Shown: piece by piece, positions 40,308 to 51,722 of the stretch
Layout of the letters: each line of letters begins with the position of its first letter
Position numbering within the stretch: position 1 is the stretch's first letter
Source of the DNA: Neurospora tetraspora
Lineage: Eukaryota; Ascomycota; Sordariomycetes; Sordariales; Sordariaceae
Assembly (NCBI RefSeq): GCF_033439725.1
Contig: NW_026944389.1
Coordinates: 3,286,001-3,350,000 of the forward strand
Direction: 5' to 3'
Length of the DNA: 64,000 bases
Translations under genes and position numbers: made by a program
The notes under the pieces: model-generated
The model's input: the letters and a program-made list of their open reading frames with translations, nothing else
Told to the model about the DNA's origin: nothing
Databases searched by the model: none

Positions 40308-43034
40308 GGTGGTTCGGCTTGGGCGATGATGTATGATAGATTCGCTTGTGGGCGAGGTTGGTGGTCCGCGCAGCAAAGGGGACGATGTTGTGTTTTGAGA
40401 AAGGTGGAAGACGAGCAGGACTGAGCCGATGTTGTTTGCCGTGGCGACCGTTGAAGGTTTTGTTTGACGACTTGAGGGTGAAGGGTGTCTGCCGATAAGG
40501 TGTGTGATGTTGAGGTTGGATAAGCTTCCGAAGGGGGGTGGTCAACAAGGTTCTTGGTTGCCAAGGGATAGTAATGCGTGGGGTATCAAGGTCGCAATGG
40601 TCGCTGTTGAGAGCTTTATCCAAGGACGGCAAGTGAGACGGGCGAGAGAGATGTAACAGGAAACAACTTTGAGCAACGTCGACGAGCCGGCATGACGGAG
40701 GAGGGGCGACATTTTGTTTTCAGAGATTTTATATCATGGATGGAGTCGAGCAATTGGCCGAGGCAGATCCGGCCAGCCGAGTGCTGTTGTCGCCGAGATC
40801 CAAGCTTGGAGGCGCCCCAGTTGCCCAGTACACTAGAGTAGCTGCATCCAGCATCCACCGAGGTGCGTAGGTTCCACCTGTTAGTGCGGCGATCCCGCAG
40901 CGATGCTATCCTGATACCAGAAGCCGAGATGCGATTTGGCGATACAGAGTTGCCCTGAAACGAGGCTTTGCATTCTTCCACCATATCGTAATCTTCTGTT
41001 GAGAAAGTCTGCAAGGTAGTCACATGAGCATGAGGATTGGCAAGGGCGCCATGAGTTTGTGTTCCCAACCCTTGAACCTCTCACGCCTCTCACTTCAACA
41101 GCCATCATCAGTGGCATTGCGGACTTCCCCTTTCGTGGTCCGGGCGTGATGGGTATGGTCACCTCAGCGCTGAAGATGGATGATTTTGAAGTATCGACCC
41201 GGGCTGCATCGATCCGGCTGCAGCCATTAGCTCACGATCTAGTAACAGAGATATGGACTGTTACCCTTTTTGCCGATAGTATTTCATCAGAGGCGCATAA
41301 TAGCGGCACTTGCCATGATGGTGCCCTGTCGGCCTTTCTTTCACACTTGAGAAGTGTCCGATGAAGTGTCCGAATCCGGAGTGACCCGGTGGTTCATTGT
41401 GAGCAAAAGGACACAACGTCGAGATAACAATAAACACAAAGACCAGGCATAGTGAACTGAGAAGGTACTGTACACCTGTTGAAGACACCCTAACTTTGAA
41501 CCAAACTTGTGTCATGATCGGCGCTCCCAGAAGGAGAGGAGAGAGCCAAAGGCCGAACTCCAGCTTCGGACGATCCCCACTTGATGGGCCTAAGCATTCC
41601 GGGGACGTGACGGGATGTATGCATCAGCAAAACTCCGAATGCATGCTAGCAAGACAGCTCCATCGGACATCGATTGACACGTTCAGTCTTGACCAAAACG
41701 GGTTGAATGTCTGTATGCGTATGCATTATAGATAGAACGGAAGAATGACGATGAAGACAGACGAGTCGTGACTACACTACCGCAGGCATGCCCAAAAGGA
41801 CTGGTGTTGGTGTCGATGTTGCCACTGGTCGTTATCGGTGTCGTTATCGCTGGAATAGATTGCTCGGTTGATTGCTTCGAGTGGAGAGGAGATTTGGCAG
41901 AAAAGTTGTTGGGAATCTTGGCTTGACGTTTGCGCAGATGTTGTTGAGGAAATGACGGGTAGAACGGGAACGAGAAAAGATTGCAAAGCATGTGAGGGGA
42001 AAAAAAGCCCAGGCCTTGCTCCACTATTCATGCTTAAATCTTCGCTAATGATAGGCGGCGACGACAGCGGCAGGGCTGCCCGACAGAACCCCACACAGCG
42101 AAGCGAACCATCTCCGCAACTGCCTCCAATATCCCCACAGCCCGTTGACAACATGCCATCGTGGAGTGCGGGGACAGGTGGATTGCATCCGACATCCGAG
42201 TCCGCTGGTCCGTTCGGAGACAATTCACCGAACCTATCCAGATTTCAAGGTCAAGCGGGCGCGTAGCATCCTTCGGATTGATGGCTCAACGGGATGAACG
42301 ACACTCTTGACTTCTTGGCACTCGTCTCAACCCAACAAGATCACGGTCTCGAAATCATCAAGGCGTAACCCCTTAAGACGACAGCCCGCGCGCGAGTCCC
42401 GCGACGTGGTAGTGTATCAAACCTTAACTGAAGAACCTCTTTGGATCTGTGACGGTTTCGATCCAGACCGGCACAATCTGTTACATTCTCTTCGTTGGGT
42501 AGGTAGGGGCTACCATGCGGCGATTAGCGAAACATGGGAGAACAACAGCGTGGTGGAAGTATCTTGACGGCTTCGATAAGTGAGTCTTGGAACTACATGC
42601 AACAAAAGGCGGGAGACGGAGACCCAAAAGCCAAGATGGATGAGGCTTTGATGATACACTACCTATACCAGTCAGTAGGATATCTCCAACCTCTTGACCG
42701 CAGAAACACAAAGCAATGATCAATCACTCAGCCACTTTGCCGTTTCATACTCGACGATCAAGGGGAAAGCTTCCCTCTCGAACCTCTTATAGCTCATATA
42801 ATAAAGACGATCACCATCACTTTCCCTGAAGATCTCTTCTATCGCATCTCTTCTTCGCCTTCCATCGATCCTCCGGCACGTCTGCTAACGACTTCATCCC
42901 ACTCACTGTTCCACCCCCTTGCTGAGCTGCGCTCGCATAATCTTCCATTCTCCGGGTCCGGTTACCCTCGCCTTTGATCTACCTACTTTACTACTATACC
43001 ACCCGCTCCCAAGATTAGCAGCATCCCGAAAAAA
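40308..43034. other. 2.7-kb stretch without a clear gene
   Basis: Contains the promoter of the minus-strand cysteine-rich gene and the leader of the small secreted protein. From about 42760 the plus strand is strongly CT-rich, as in leaders. Open frames of up to about 240 codons lie antisense or out of frame to the 5' part of the cysteine-rich gene and do not look coding. No RNA or repeat is recognised. Confidence 0.45.
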
Positions 43035-43384
43035 ATGCTCACCAGCCGTGGCCTCTTCTTCCTCCTCACAACACTAACGGCACTCACCGTCACCACCGCT
43101 CTCCCTCTCCCTTTGAACATCAACTTGGGCGCCTACTCCCCTGCCATGGTAGTCGGTGACGGTGCCATTTCTTTCGAGGAGGGTAAAGAGGGAGCGGGAG
43201 CGGGAGCGGGAGCAGGAGAAGGGGCAAAGGCGGAAAGTTTGATACAAACGCTCCAAGGAGGAGGAGGAGGAGGGTCGGCTTCGAGGGGGATTATGAGTGA
43301 GGTAGGTGATTTTTGATTACGGTTATGGGACATTATTTTGTGACGGGTGGTGGGTGGTGCTTACATGGTTTTTGTTGGCAGTGA
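43035..43384 (+). CDS. small secreted Gly/Ala-rich protein
   Basis: A clear signal peptide (about residues 1-23, ending near TTALPLP) is followed by a short region with VVGDGAISFEE, a Gly-Ala repeat made by GGGAGC-type hexamers, and a run of Gly. An unspliced reading stops at 43316 (93 residues). A GTAGGT donor at 43302 and a CAG acceptor ending at 43381, with a CTTAC branch, would instead join GAG to a TGA stop at 43382, giving 89 residues. Both products are nearly the same. The function is not recognised; small secreted proteins of this kind may be effectors, wall proteins or pheromone-like precursors, but nothing here decides that. Confidence 0.55.
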
Positions 43385-43805
43385 TTATGTGTAGGACGAT
43401 ATAATGTCGAATCAAATGAAGACCGAAACACCAAAATAGTATCGCAGGAAGGGGTGGGAACAGTTTAGACATGTTAGGGAAGATACAACTACCTAGGGAA
43501 TCACGACCCATCATCACATGTATTTTCGGACATAGATATAATCACCACTTGCGCATTATCGCGGAATATTCATTCACCTTAATCCGTCCGCCGCTCGAAA
43601 CGCACAGAAAGCACCAACGGATCTAATAACCGAAACGGTGAATTTGAACTTGTGTTCTCGAGTCTAGATATGCTCGTCTACTTATTACATAACATAACAC
43701 CTGTGTGGGGTTTTAAGATCAGAATCACAAGATAACAACCAAACGCTCGCTTGCTCCAAATGAATCCTTCCGTTGTCATGCAAGAGACCAAAAACCACCA
43801 ACCAA
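43385..43805. other. convergent 3' region
   Basis: About 420 bp between the end of the small secreted protein gene and the stop codon of brf1 on the other strand. It should contain both 3' UTRs. Confidence 0.5.
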
Positions 43806-46472
43806 TCAGTACTCCTCGTCATCATCCACTTCGTCGTCATCGGCGAAGGGGTTGATATCCTCCTCACCTCCCTCGTCATATTCATCATATCCGCCTTCAT
43901 TCTCATTGTACTCCTCATATGCCTCCTCCGGTGCCTCTTCCACCTCCTCTTCCGCTTCCTCTTCCACCGCATCCTCATGCGTCTTTCCACCAGCGGCAGT
44001 AGTAGTGTCAGCAGCCGCAGCAGCTGCGCCACCGGAACTCTCGCCCTCATTGCTGTGGTCCTCAGTCGCATCGCCAGACTCACTAGCTAGCGCGCTATCC
44101 GCCTCATTACTTCCGGGTCCCTTCTCGTTGAAATCCAAGTCGAAAATCTGTCCAAGCTTGGAGTAATCAAGCTTGGTACTGATGCCGCGGTTGCGCATCA
44201 TGTTGACGGCCGCCTCCTCGGCCGTCTCGGGTACGCCGCCGTTGTCCTCGACACGGTTCTTCTTGTTCTTGCGCTTGTTTGAGTTGGGGCCCTTGTTCTT
44301 CTCGGCCAGCTTCGCGTCAAACACCTTCTGTTGCTTAGACCGGAGGAAGTCCACGTGAATATTAACCCAGATCTGCTCCTTCATCTTGGCCTCGGCCTCG
44401 CCTAGGCGGCAGTACTTGACTTCGGGGTCGTCGGCAAACTCGTGCTCATGCACGATGGGGTCGTCCAGAGCTTTGTTGGGGACGTACTGGGGGCGCGTGT
44501 ACTGGATCGGGAACGACGGGTTGAGGCGGTCTGTGACCGGTTCATCCTGACGTTCTTCGCGAGCACCAGCGTCCTCCATGACGGTGTCGGTCTCCTTGGT
44601 GGTGTTAGGCTGCTCGGTGCTGGTAGGGGCAGGAGTGGAGTTGGCAGTAGGGCCGGAGGTAGAAGCAGGAGCAGAGGCGGGTGCAGGGGCAGAAGAAGCA
44701 GAGGCAGAATTGGCGGCTTGTTGCTTCGCCTTTTGAGCTAGCTCCAGTTTTTTCTTCCGAGCATCTGCCAGCTTCTTCTTCTTCTCCGTCTCAACACGCT
44801 TGTCCGTCGCAACCTTTTCGGCCTGAGCGGCATTGAGGAACTCGGGGTCGTGAAGATGGCCCTCCATTTCTTTCTCCAAAAGAGCCTCGTCGGTTTGCCA
44901 CTCCTGGGTGATGGGCATCGTGATTTTCCTGAGCTTCTTCCCCCCCTTCTTCTTCTTCTTGTCGCTCTTTTTCTCGGCTGTTTCGCCATTGCTGGTTGAG
45001 GCTCCAGAAGCGGCAATGTCGACACCTTGAGCCTTGGCGAAGGCGACCTCGCTGCTGGGATCGACCTCATCCTCTTCATCGTCCGAGTCGGAATCGGAAT
45101 CGGAATCGTCGTCGTCTTCATCCTCATCTTCCTCATCTAGTTCACCGTACTCCTCGACCAATGTCTTCAGCTGTTGCTCTTCGCCAGCAACTGCAGTAAC
45201 AATGAGAGCCTCAGCCTCAACATCAGGATCGCTGTCTCCTTCTTTCCGGGGAACTGGAGGGACAACGAAGCCATCTTTGTCGATAGTCTGGGGCGCGGCC
45301 GAGGATCCATCGTTGGTCCGGGTCTTCTTGGCCCCCCTCTTCTTGCCATCTCCAGCGTCCTTTCTCTTCCTCTTCTTGGGGCGGGTGTGCTTGGCCTTCC
45401 ACTCGTCTGTTTGCTTGTAGACAAAGGGAGGATCATGCGCTGGGCCCGCTTCCAAGGGATCCTTGTCGTGGAAGTCTTGTACAGTCATCTGGGCAGCAGG
45501 CACGCTGGCGAACTCGTCCATACGCTCCTGAATGGTGGCCATTGTGACCTTGACAATGTAGACAACCTCTCTGACAGTACGTCGATAGTTGTGAGCTCTG
45601 GCAGCCATGATGAGGGCGGCACCGCAGATACCAGCAGGCCTACGACCGTGGGTAATGTTGTCGTGTTGCATGCGCTTCGCGATACGGACAGCGGACAAGG
45701 CTACTTTGTTGGTATCGTGCAAAAACTCAAGCTTGGAAGCAAAACGGAAAATGAGATCCTCGATCACGATGGGCCGAGGGCCTGTGAGAAATTCGGGAAA
45801 CCGGTTGAGGAAGTCCTTGTAGCCACGACCAAGAGCGAAAACGTCCGCACGAAGGAGATCAGCCAAGTCTATGAGCATGATCTTGTGATTATTTTCCGCC
45901 CTGCAAGCGGCGTACAAGCAGATAGCGGCCACATTTTGCTTACGGCGACCCTGAACGAAGTTGGCGTGTGAGCAGGCTTTGTAGTAGCGGAAGGCAATGT
46001 CGCTGATGCTCTGTCCGATTCTGAGCTGGTAGGAGTACTGTTGCATAAGAGCCTTGACCTCGCGAAGACTGCGTTCACGGGCCTCAGAAGCACCACCGCC
46101 AGCGACACGGCGGAATGCAAGACCACCAACGCCGCGAATACCGCCTTGATCAAAGGCGACATGGGTACCGTGAACGACGGCGGCACCTGAAGAAGATTCA
46201 CCGAATGTAATTTCGGAGACAATGTTGCTGTCATCAGCGACCATACCGCAGGTCTGGCAGGTTCCGTCGACGACATTGGGCTTTGGACATTTCGGGTTGG
46301 CGCACTTGGGTCGGTTAGGCTTAGGCGGTGCTGCTGTAGGTGCAGGTGTGGTGTTGCTGGCTCCTCCGTTAGATGCTACCGAAACCTCCCTGAAACGGCG
46401 CTCGCGGCTCTCTTCACGCTCCATGATGCGGCGCACCGCATTTGGCCTCTTGGGCTTTGGCTTTGACGACAT
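43806..46472 (-). CDS. brf1: TFIIIB subunit BRF1
   Basis: A single exon of 888 residues. BRF1 is the TFIIB-related factor that recruits RNA polymerase III to tRNA and 5S genes together with TBP and Bdp1. The N-terminal zinc ribbon has Cys57, Cys62, Cys72 and Cys75. Two cyclin-fold repeats follow at about 130-330, with typical text such as RIGQSISDIAFRYYK and HDNITHGRRPAGICGAAL. Further on are the conserved BRF1 homology block (about 690-770, including VDFLRSKQQKVFDAKLAEK) and a very acidic tail ending DDDEVDDDEEY. It is longer than yeast (596) or human (677) copies because of low-complexity inserts rich in Asp, Ser, Ala and Lys. The start sits directly before a basic N-terminal extension absent from yeast. 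Confidence 0.95.
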   Translation of the reverse strand: MSSKPKPKRPNAVRRIMEREESRERRFREVSVASNGGASNTTPAPTAAPPKPNRPKCANPKCPKPNVVDGTCQTCGMVADDSNIVSEITFGESSSGAAVVHGTHVAFDQGGIRGVGGLAFRRVAGGGASEARERSLREVKALMQQYSYQLRIGQSISDIAFRYYKACSHANFVQGRRKQNVAAICLYAACRAENNHKIMLIDLADLLRADVFALGRGYKDFLNRFPEFLTGPRPIVIEDLIFRFASKLEFLHDTNKVALSAVRIAKRMQHDNITHGRRPAGICGAALIMAARAHNYRRTVREVVYIVKVTMATIQERMDEFASVPAAQMTVQDFHDKDPLEAGPAHDPPFVYKQTDEWKAKHTRPKKRKRKDAGDGKKRGAKKTRTNDGSSAAPQTIDKDGFVVPPVPRKEGDSDPDVEAEALIVTAVAGEEQQLKTLVEEYGELDEEDEDEDDDDSDSDSDSDDEEDEVDPSSEVAFAKAQGVDIAASGASTSNGETAEKKSDKKKKKGGKKLRKITMPITQEWQTDEALLEKEMEGHLHDPEFLNAAQAEKVATDKRVETEKKKKLADARKKKLELAQKAKQQAANSASASSAPAPASAPASTSGPTANSTPAPTSTEQPNTTKETDTVMEDAGAREERQDEPVTDRLNPSFPIQYTRPQYVPNKALDDPIVHEHEFADDPEVKYCRLGEAEAKMKEQIWVNIHVDFLRSKQQKVFDAKLAEKNKGPNSNKRKNKKNRVEDNGGVPETAEEAAVNMMRNRGISTKLDYSKLGQIFDLDFNEKGPGSNEADSALASESGDATEDHSNEGESSGGAAAAAADTTTAAGGKTHEDAVEEEAEEEVEEAPEEAYEEYNENEGGYDEYDEGGEEDINPFADDDEVDDDEEY

Positions 46473-47665
46473 GACTGCTGGTTTGCTGTTTGCCTGTCCG
46501 TTGCCGTCTTTTTGTGATGCTGTCTATCTCACAAAAGTGTATCCAAGCAAGGGCACCGATGCCTGGAGAGGAATAGGAAAATGTGTGCAAAGAGAAAAGC
46601 TGATGGTTGATACTGGCCAGTGTTGTTCTGGTGAAGTCGGGTGCTGAGCGTGGGCTGAAAGCGACGCCGTTGCTGAATCCCAAGTGAATTGTAGTGGGGC
46701 ACTGGTCTCGTCACCCACCTGGAAAGCTTTCAAGGAGGGGGACGACCCAGGGGAGCAGCAATTGAAGGTGTTGGTAAAAAGGCGATGTTGGTGATGTTGA
46801 CATATATCGGGCCCCTTAAAGGAGTATCCAGGGGTGATGAAAGGGGTGTAAGACGATTGGTGAAAAGATGGGCTAGTTCCTGGCCGGGTGGTGATACTGG
46901 TGACGGAGAAAGTTGCGAGGTCGAAATGGAATGAGCGGTTTGAAAAAGTTGTGTCCGGATGGTCGAGCGGGGTGAGACGCAGACTCAAAACTCGCAAATG
47001 CACAGACTGCAAAGTGAGCCGTGCCCGGTGGATCCCGCGAGTGAGAGGCCGTGAGTTCGATTTGAGCTCTGGTTCAATTTTTTTTCCATTCACTTGCACT
47101 TTTCCATTCACCCTTCTGTCGTCCGATCTTTGCTTTTCCTTTCGCTCTTGCATCGCGCACAATCGCAACCGCAAATGGACATTCGTTGATAGGCGACAGG
47201 AGCGTACCAACACGGTCTGGACCGAATGCTGCTTCCACCTCACTCTTAGGATAGACGGGCCGCTGTACCTTCCTCTTACTTCTCCATTTCGTCCTCGAAC
47301 GTCGTCTAGACAGAAATACGAAAGACTACAAAAGCCAAGAAAAACACATATACCAATGACAGAGGTTTTCATGCACGGAGTAGCTGAGTCTGACCCAACG
47401 TGAACTCGCGAAGCCCCTCACTGTAACCCAGTCAAGCCAACGTGTCCCCCATCTCCTTACAACATCTTGCGTAATTGAAACTGTGAAGCTGGCATCAAAA
47501 TAGTTGAGTCACCTCTGCTGGTACCTTTTTTACCGGTATAAAAGATTCCACACATATCGATCAGAGAAGGTGATTCCAAAGTGAACATAAGTCTCACATC
47601 ATCAACATCGTCCACTCACTTCAACATCACCACTTCCCATCATCTCATCACACACTCAAAACAAA
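46473..47665. other. divergent promoter region with tRNA-like sequence
   Basis: Lies between the starts of brf1 (minus) and the DUF1349 gene (plus). It includes the degenerate tRNA-Leu-like sequence at 46953-47075. The stretch 47560-47665 is a C- and A-rich leader. Confidence 0.5.
46953..47075 (+). pseudogene. degenerate tRNA-Leu(CAA)-like sequence
   Basis: The 5' half reads like a fungal tRNA-Leu: GTCCGGATGGTCGAGCGG, then GAGACGCAGACTCAAA with a CAA anticodon in place. A T-loop-like AGTTCGATT and an acceptor-like TCTGG lie at the 3' end, and a run of eight or more T follows near 47079. However, the T stem and the outer acceptor pairs do not form, and the middle is too long for a normal intron plus variable arm. 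It is best read as a decayed tRNA-Leu gene, although transcription remains possible. Confidence 0.4.
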
Positions 47666-48373
47666 ATGTCCACCAACACAACCGACATCTTCACCATCCG
47701 CGCCGCCCCCGGCACCGACATTTGGCGTAAACCACCCACGACTAACATCTGCAATGGTACCTACCGTCAAACACTCTAACTCCCATACTGAATAACAACT
47801 CATCACTAACCAACCGCAGCCCCAACCGCCATCCCCCCCTCCACCCGCTCCACCGGCCCTCTAACCTCCTTCCTCTCCGCCTGCGCCTCCTTCTCCTTTC
47901 CCTGGCGCGAGCGCTACGACCAAGCGGGCATTCTTCTTGCCTTTCGCCGGCGCTCCGAGTCTTCAGACTCAGGAATCCCACCAAAATGGATCAAAACCGG
48001 CATAGAGTTCTACCAATCTCAGCCTCAACTGAGCACCGTCGCCACGGATACTTGGTCTGATTGGAGCGTTACTCCCCTTCTTTCTTCTCTCCCAGGAGCG
48101 GAGACAGAGCAGTGGACGACTATCTTGGTGGAAAAATCGGAGGATGAGCATGGAAAGAGCATTTGGGTTTATCGTGTGGTGGTGGATGAGCAGACGGGAG
48201 AGGAAAAGAGCAGGACGGCGTTGAGGGAGATTTGTTGGGTTTATGGGCTAGACGGGGAGTGGGATCTGGAGGTGGTGGCTATGGCGGCGAGGCCGGAGAA
48301 GGAGGTTAAGGATGGGGAGGAGAAGGAGTTGGTGGTGAAGGTTAGGGGGTGGGAGGTTAAGTGGGAGGAGTAA
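47666..48373 (+). CDS. DUF1349 / Ree1-like protein
   Basis: Two exons, 47666-47756 and 47820-48373, give about 214 residues. The donor is GTACCT, the branch point ACTAAC and the acceptor CGCAG, with a joined GCC codon. The text DIWRKPP near residue 18, YDQAGILLAF, KWIKTGIEFY and a C-terminal series of short beta-strand-like segments ending VKVRGWEVKWEE match the DUF1349 beta-sandwich family. The yeast member Ree1 has been linked to enolase regulation during galactose growth; other members are uncharacterised. No signal peptide, so it is likely cytosolic. The molecular function is unknown. The family call is firm from the order of motifs. Confidence 0.85.
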
Positions 48374-49172
48374 GAAGGCTAGGGGTGGGGTCCGGGTGTT
48401 AAGGTTGACATTGAGCGGATGGAAAGTCACTGATAGTTTGGCGAAGAGGGACGGGAAAAGAGGTGGGAGGTGGTTGAGGTTTTCCATTACATAGTCCTCC
48501 AAGCGAGGAGAGGGCCTGCCAGCTAGTTAACGCAGCTATGGAATTTGAGTATTACCATTGTTCTTCCCTAGCTGTGTTCGTTATCATCATAAGAGTCATT
48601 CCAATACATCATCATGAAGGTGTCTTGGCCAGTCTGCTAGTCAAAGCGACCGACCCGTGAATGGGTGAGTGACTCTTTGCTCGTGCAGCTAACAAGCCTC
48701 TCCCAAGTAAGATCAAATTACCCAAGTCAGCAGCCATGCAGGCTGCCATTTCGAAATTCGCTGTTTGATCACCCAACCAGAGGATTCATCCATAAGGTAT
48801 GTGCATGTCATCGTCCGTCCGAGCGATAGACAAAGGAAAAGAAGGATTGAGTTGCGAGCGCCGTATACGCATGTCGAAAAAACAAGTTAATGCCTCCCCG
48901 ATGTGGTATCAGTCTGAGTTGCGTTTGTTGTCCGTTGTTGTAAGCCAGTGTTGTTTGCGACAAGGGGAATGACCAAAGCATCCTCCCTCAAAGGTTGTCG
49001 TTCAATATCGATCCCGAACTCCGTCAGTAGAAAAGCAACGCAGGAAGAAACAAGAAGGCAAAAATTATGGTTGGGTATCGTGAGATGGTGAAAGTAAATC
49101 GTCCAGAACAGCAACGTGACTAGTGAAAGAAACCCGAAAACCTAATCGTACACCAAGCGTAGGGCCAGCCCT
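48374..49172. other. convergent 3' region
   Basis: About 800 bp between two gene ends. No coding sequence or repeat is recognised. Confidence 0.5.
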
Positions 49173-50183
49173 CTAGATTGTCTTGGGCGTCCGCGTCGCA
49201 TTGCTCGCGTCAATGACGTCGTCGAGGTGGTTACACATGGCAACGAACAGGTCGAAGAAGAGTTTCCCACTGCCTTGTCCGTACACGTTGCTGCTGCCGC
49301 ACTTCTCCATCTCGGCCTGCATGGTGCCGCTGCGCTTGAAGGTCTTGCGGCACCGGATGATGAGTGCCAGGTAATGGGCGCGCAGGCGACTGTCGGAGTC
49401 GGGCGTGTGCGCGTAGCAGTACTGAGCGCTGCGAAGGATGGTGCCGACGTTGATACCGGTCTGCAGCCCTTGCTTTCGCAGCGCCAGCCTCTTGAGCTCC
49501 TCCAGCCCGTAGCGTTCTGCGGCGCAGTAGACTACCGTGTCACGAAGCAAATGTTGGTTGATGCTGGAGAGAAACACGGTCCGCTCGACAGACGGAGAGG
49601 GGACCTGACCTGCGCGGCCACCTCCGAATTGTGGTGAGTGGTTGCCTATCGGGGGTGTGAGGGGCGCGGCCCGACTGGCGGGGATGGAGAGAGAGTCCTC
49701 GAGCTCCCAAGAGTCCTGCTGCTGGTTGTGTAGCAGACGAGGGTAGTAGTCGCCCTTGTAGAGGTATTCGAGGATGGCGCTAAATATCTCCGGCTCTTCA
49801 TCCTCGAGCAAGATCCTCTTGGATTGCGCATTGGGATGGGCGCCGCGTAGCATTCTTTCGAAGAGAGGAGCCTGGCATAGGATATCCTCATGCGCAGCAA
49901 ACAGCCGTCCCTCGCCACCCACGGTGATGGTAATGATGGGAGAGGGGGTGATGGCGAGTGGCTTCTCGGCTGGCTTCGCTTGCGTTGACTGTTGTGGGCG
50001 CGAAGAGTTCTCACCTGTGAGCGACTGCTTGAGGTTCGACAGCTTCTGGAGATCCCGTTTCGATTTCTTGGTGAGCCTTGCAGACTTGTCCACCCGATGT
50101 TGCGAATCCGTACTGGTTGATATTTGGGCAGGCTCCCTCTGGGAGCTGCCCGCATCGCGGGATCGGAACGAGCGCTTGAACAT
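49173..50183 (-). CDS. BTB/POZ-domain protein
   Basis: A single exon of about 336 residues from the ATG at 50183, which lies in a good context (GCCACCATG). The first about 75 residues are basic and Ser/Gln-rich, probably disordered. A BTB/POZ fold follows at about 83-150: ITITVGGEGRLFAAHEDILC, then FERMLRG, then a LEDEEPEIFSAILEYLYKGDY segment that is very typical. The C-terminal half (about 210-336) is helical and resembles the region that follows BTB in many fungal proteins. BTB domains dimerise and often link substrates to Cul3 ubiquitin ligases; whether this one does is inference. No Kelch or zinc-finger partner domain is visible. Confidence 0.87.
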   Translation of the reverse strand: MFKRSFRSRDAGSSQREPAQISTSTDSQHRVDKSARLTKKSKRDLQKLSNLKQSLTGENSSRPQQSTQAKPAEKPLAITPSPIITITVGGEGRLFAAHEDILCQAPLFERMLRGAHPNAQSKRILLEDEEPEIFSAILEYLYKGDYYPRLLHNQQQDSWELEDSLSIPASRAAPLTPPIGNHSPQFGGGRAGQVPSPSVERTVFLSSINQHLLRDTVVYCAAERYGLEELKRLALRKQGLQTGINVGTILRSAQYCYAHTPDSDSRLRAHYLALIIRCRKTFKRSGTMQAEMEKCGSSNVYGQGSGKLFFDLFVAMCNHLDDVIDASNATRTPKTI

Positions 50184-51722
50184 GGTGGCGGTCTTGGGGA
50201 AGATGAATCGGAGAATGGTGGCGGTGTTGACGGGATATCCAGGAGAAAGCTTCCAAGAGAGCGACGAAACAGATGAAGGACCGGAGAAAAGAAAAAAGAG
50301 GGAAGGAAGGAGGGAGGAAAGCACAAAAGAAGGATTGACAGGGCCCGGGCGGTGCTATCTCTACCGAATGAACCTCGAGACAACACCAGCAAACACTTTG
50401 CAGCCCTTTGGTTGTGTTGTTGGGGGGAGATGGGGGGACAGGGAGTAAGAAGCAGGAAAAGAAGTGTGGTAAGGGAGGAGTTGGCGGCATACTTATACCG
50501 TTGACAGCCTCACGGCCAATGTGAAGGCGTGATGCCGGATTGATGGGAAACCAACAAAAGCAGGGCGGGGACGGCGGTTGTTGTACGTTGATACCCATCA
50601 GCCTTGGTTGTATCGGCAGGGGTTATATTGAACGTCCAACAAACCCAGAACCGTCAGGACCGTGAATCGTTATTCAAAGACACCTAGGGGCCATGTTCTG
50701 GAAAGCGACTTATCGTCCATTCACCGCGCTCAGACGACGTGCGGTTGGTTGCACTGACTGCATGTTGCAGCCTGCCTTGGTGCATGGTGAGGGTGTGCAC
50801 GATGGCGCTTCCGGTGATGGTTGCATGCTTCGACTTCTTCCTCTCCCTCTGCAGTGTGGCGTAGGCAGTTTGCTTTGCCTTGCGATGGATTCGTGGGATA
50901 GATTCAATGGTGAAGACCCAGCGACTGAATGCTGAGCTGTCCATCGACGTCAACAGACGAGGGGGCCTCCGTCACTTTCCTGGCCTGAGCTTGAATGGTT
51001 CATCCAATGACCGAAGAGGATTGTTTTGTCCAATCCCTCCCATTGGCACTGGCAATCGCGCAGCACCGATTCTTGGTCACTCCTGACTCCAGTCCTTCTC
51101 GAATTTTCGTTGAGGTCAAGGCAGGGCTTCTCTTCATGTCTGTTTGTTTGGGGCATGCCAACGTTGCTGGTCGTTGGCATCCCTCTCACAACAATGCGCA
51201 GATACAGATCGATCTCACCAATTCTCAGCCGGACCAAGGGGCCGTCATCTTGACCCCGCACATATCCACGGTGATGGGACGCTAGGGAGACTGGGTGGGG
51301 TCTGATAGTGGGGGCGTGAAACAAAGCCCGGGCTCCGCGGCTCCGCTACAGCTGCGTGGCAGCAGGGGCATGGGGTTTGGGAGTTTGTCAGTCCACAACC
51401 AGAGACTCCGATGATATGTATGCGATGTCTTCTGTTTGAAGAGGTTGTTAATTCGATCACAGGAGGATTAATGTCAGTCAAATAAAACCTTCATGCTTTT
51501 CTAGGTCTGTATACGTGACTTCTAGGTACCGCCTCTGCAATCGTCGAGTAGAGGGACAGCATCACCGAGGGAAATCAGCATGATCCAGTATCGGTTAAAG
51601 TGACGATGGAACAGGGTTAATAGGGAATAAAGAGCGGAAGGGCAATGTAAAGGTTCGTCATCTCGCACAACCGTGTTCTGTAGAAAGCCACCTCTCTTAG
51701 AAACACCGTTCAATCATCCATC
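50184..51722. other. intergenic, no gene seen
   Basis: The first about 300 bp are the leader and promoter of the BTB gene (purine-rich on the plus strand). The rest has only short, unconvincing open frames. Confidence 0.5.
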
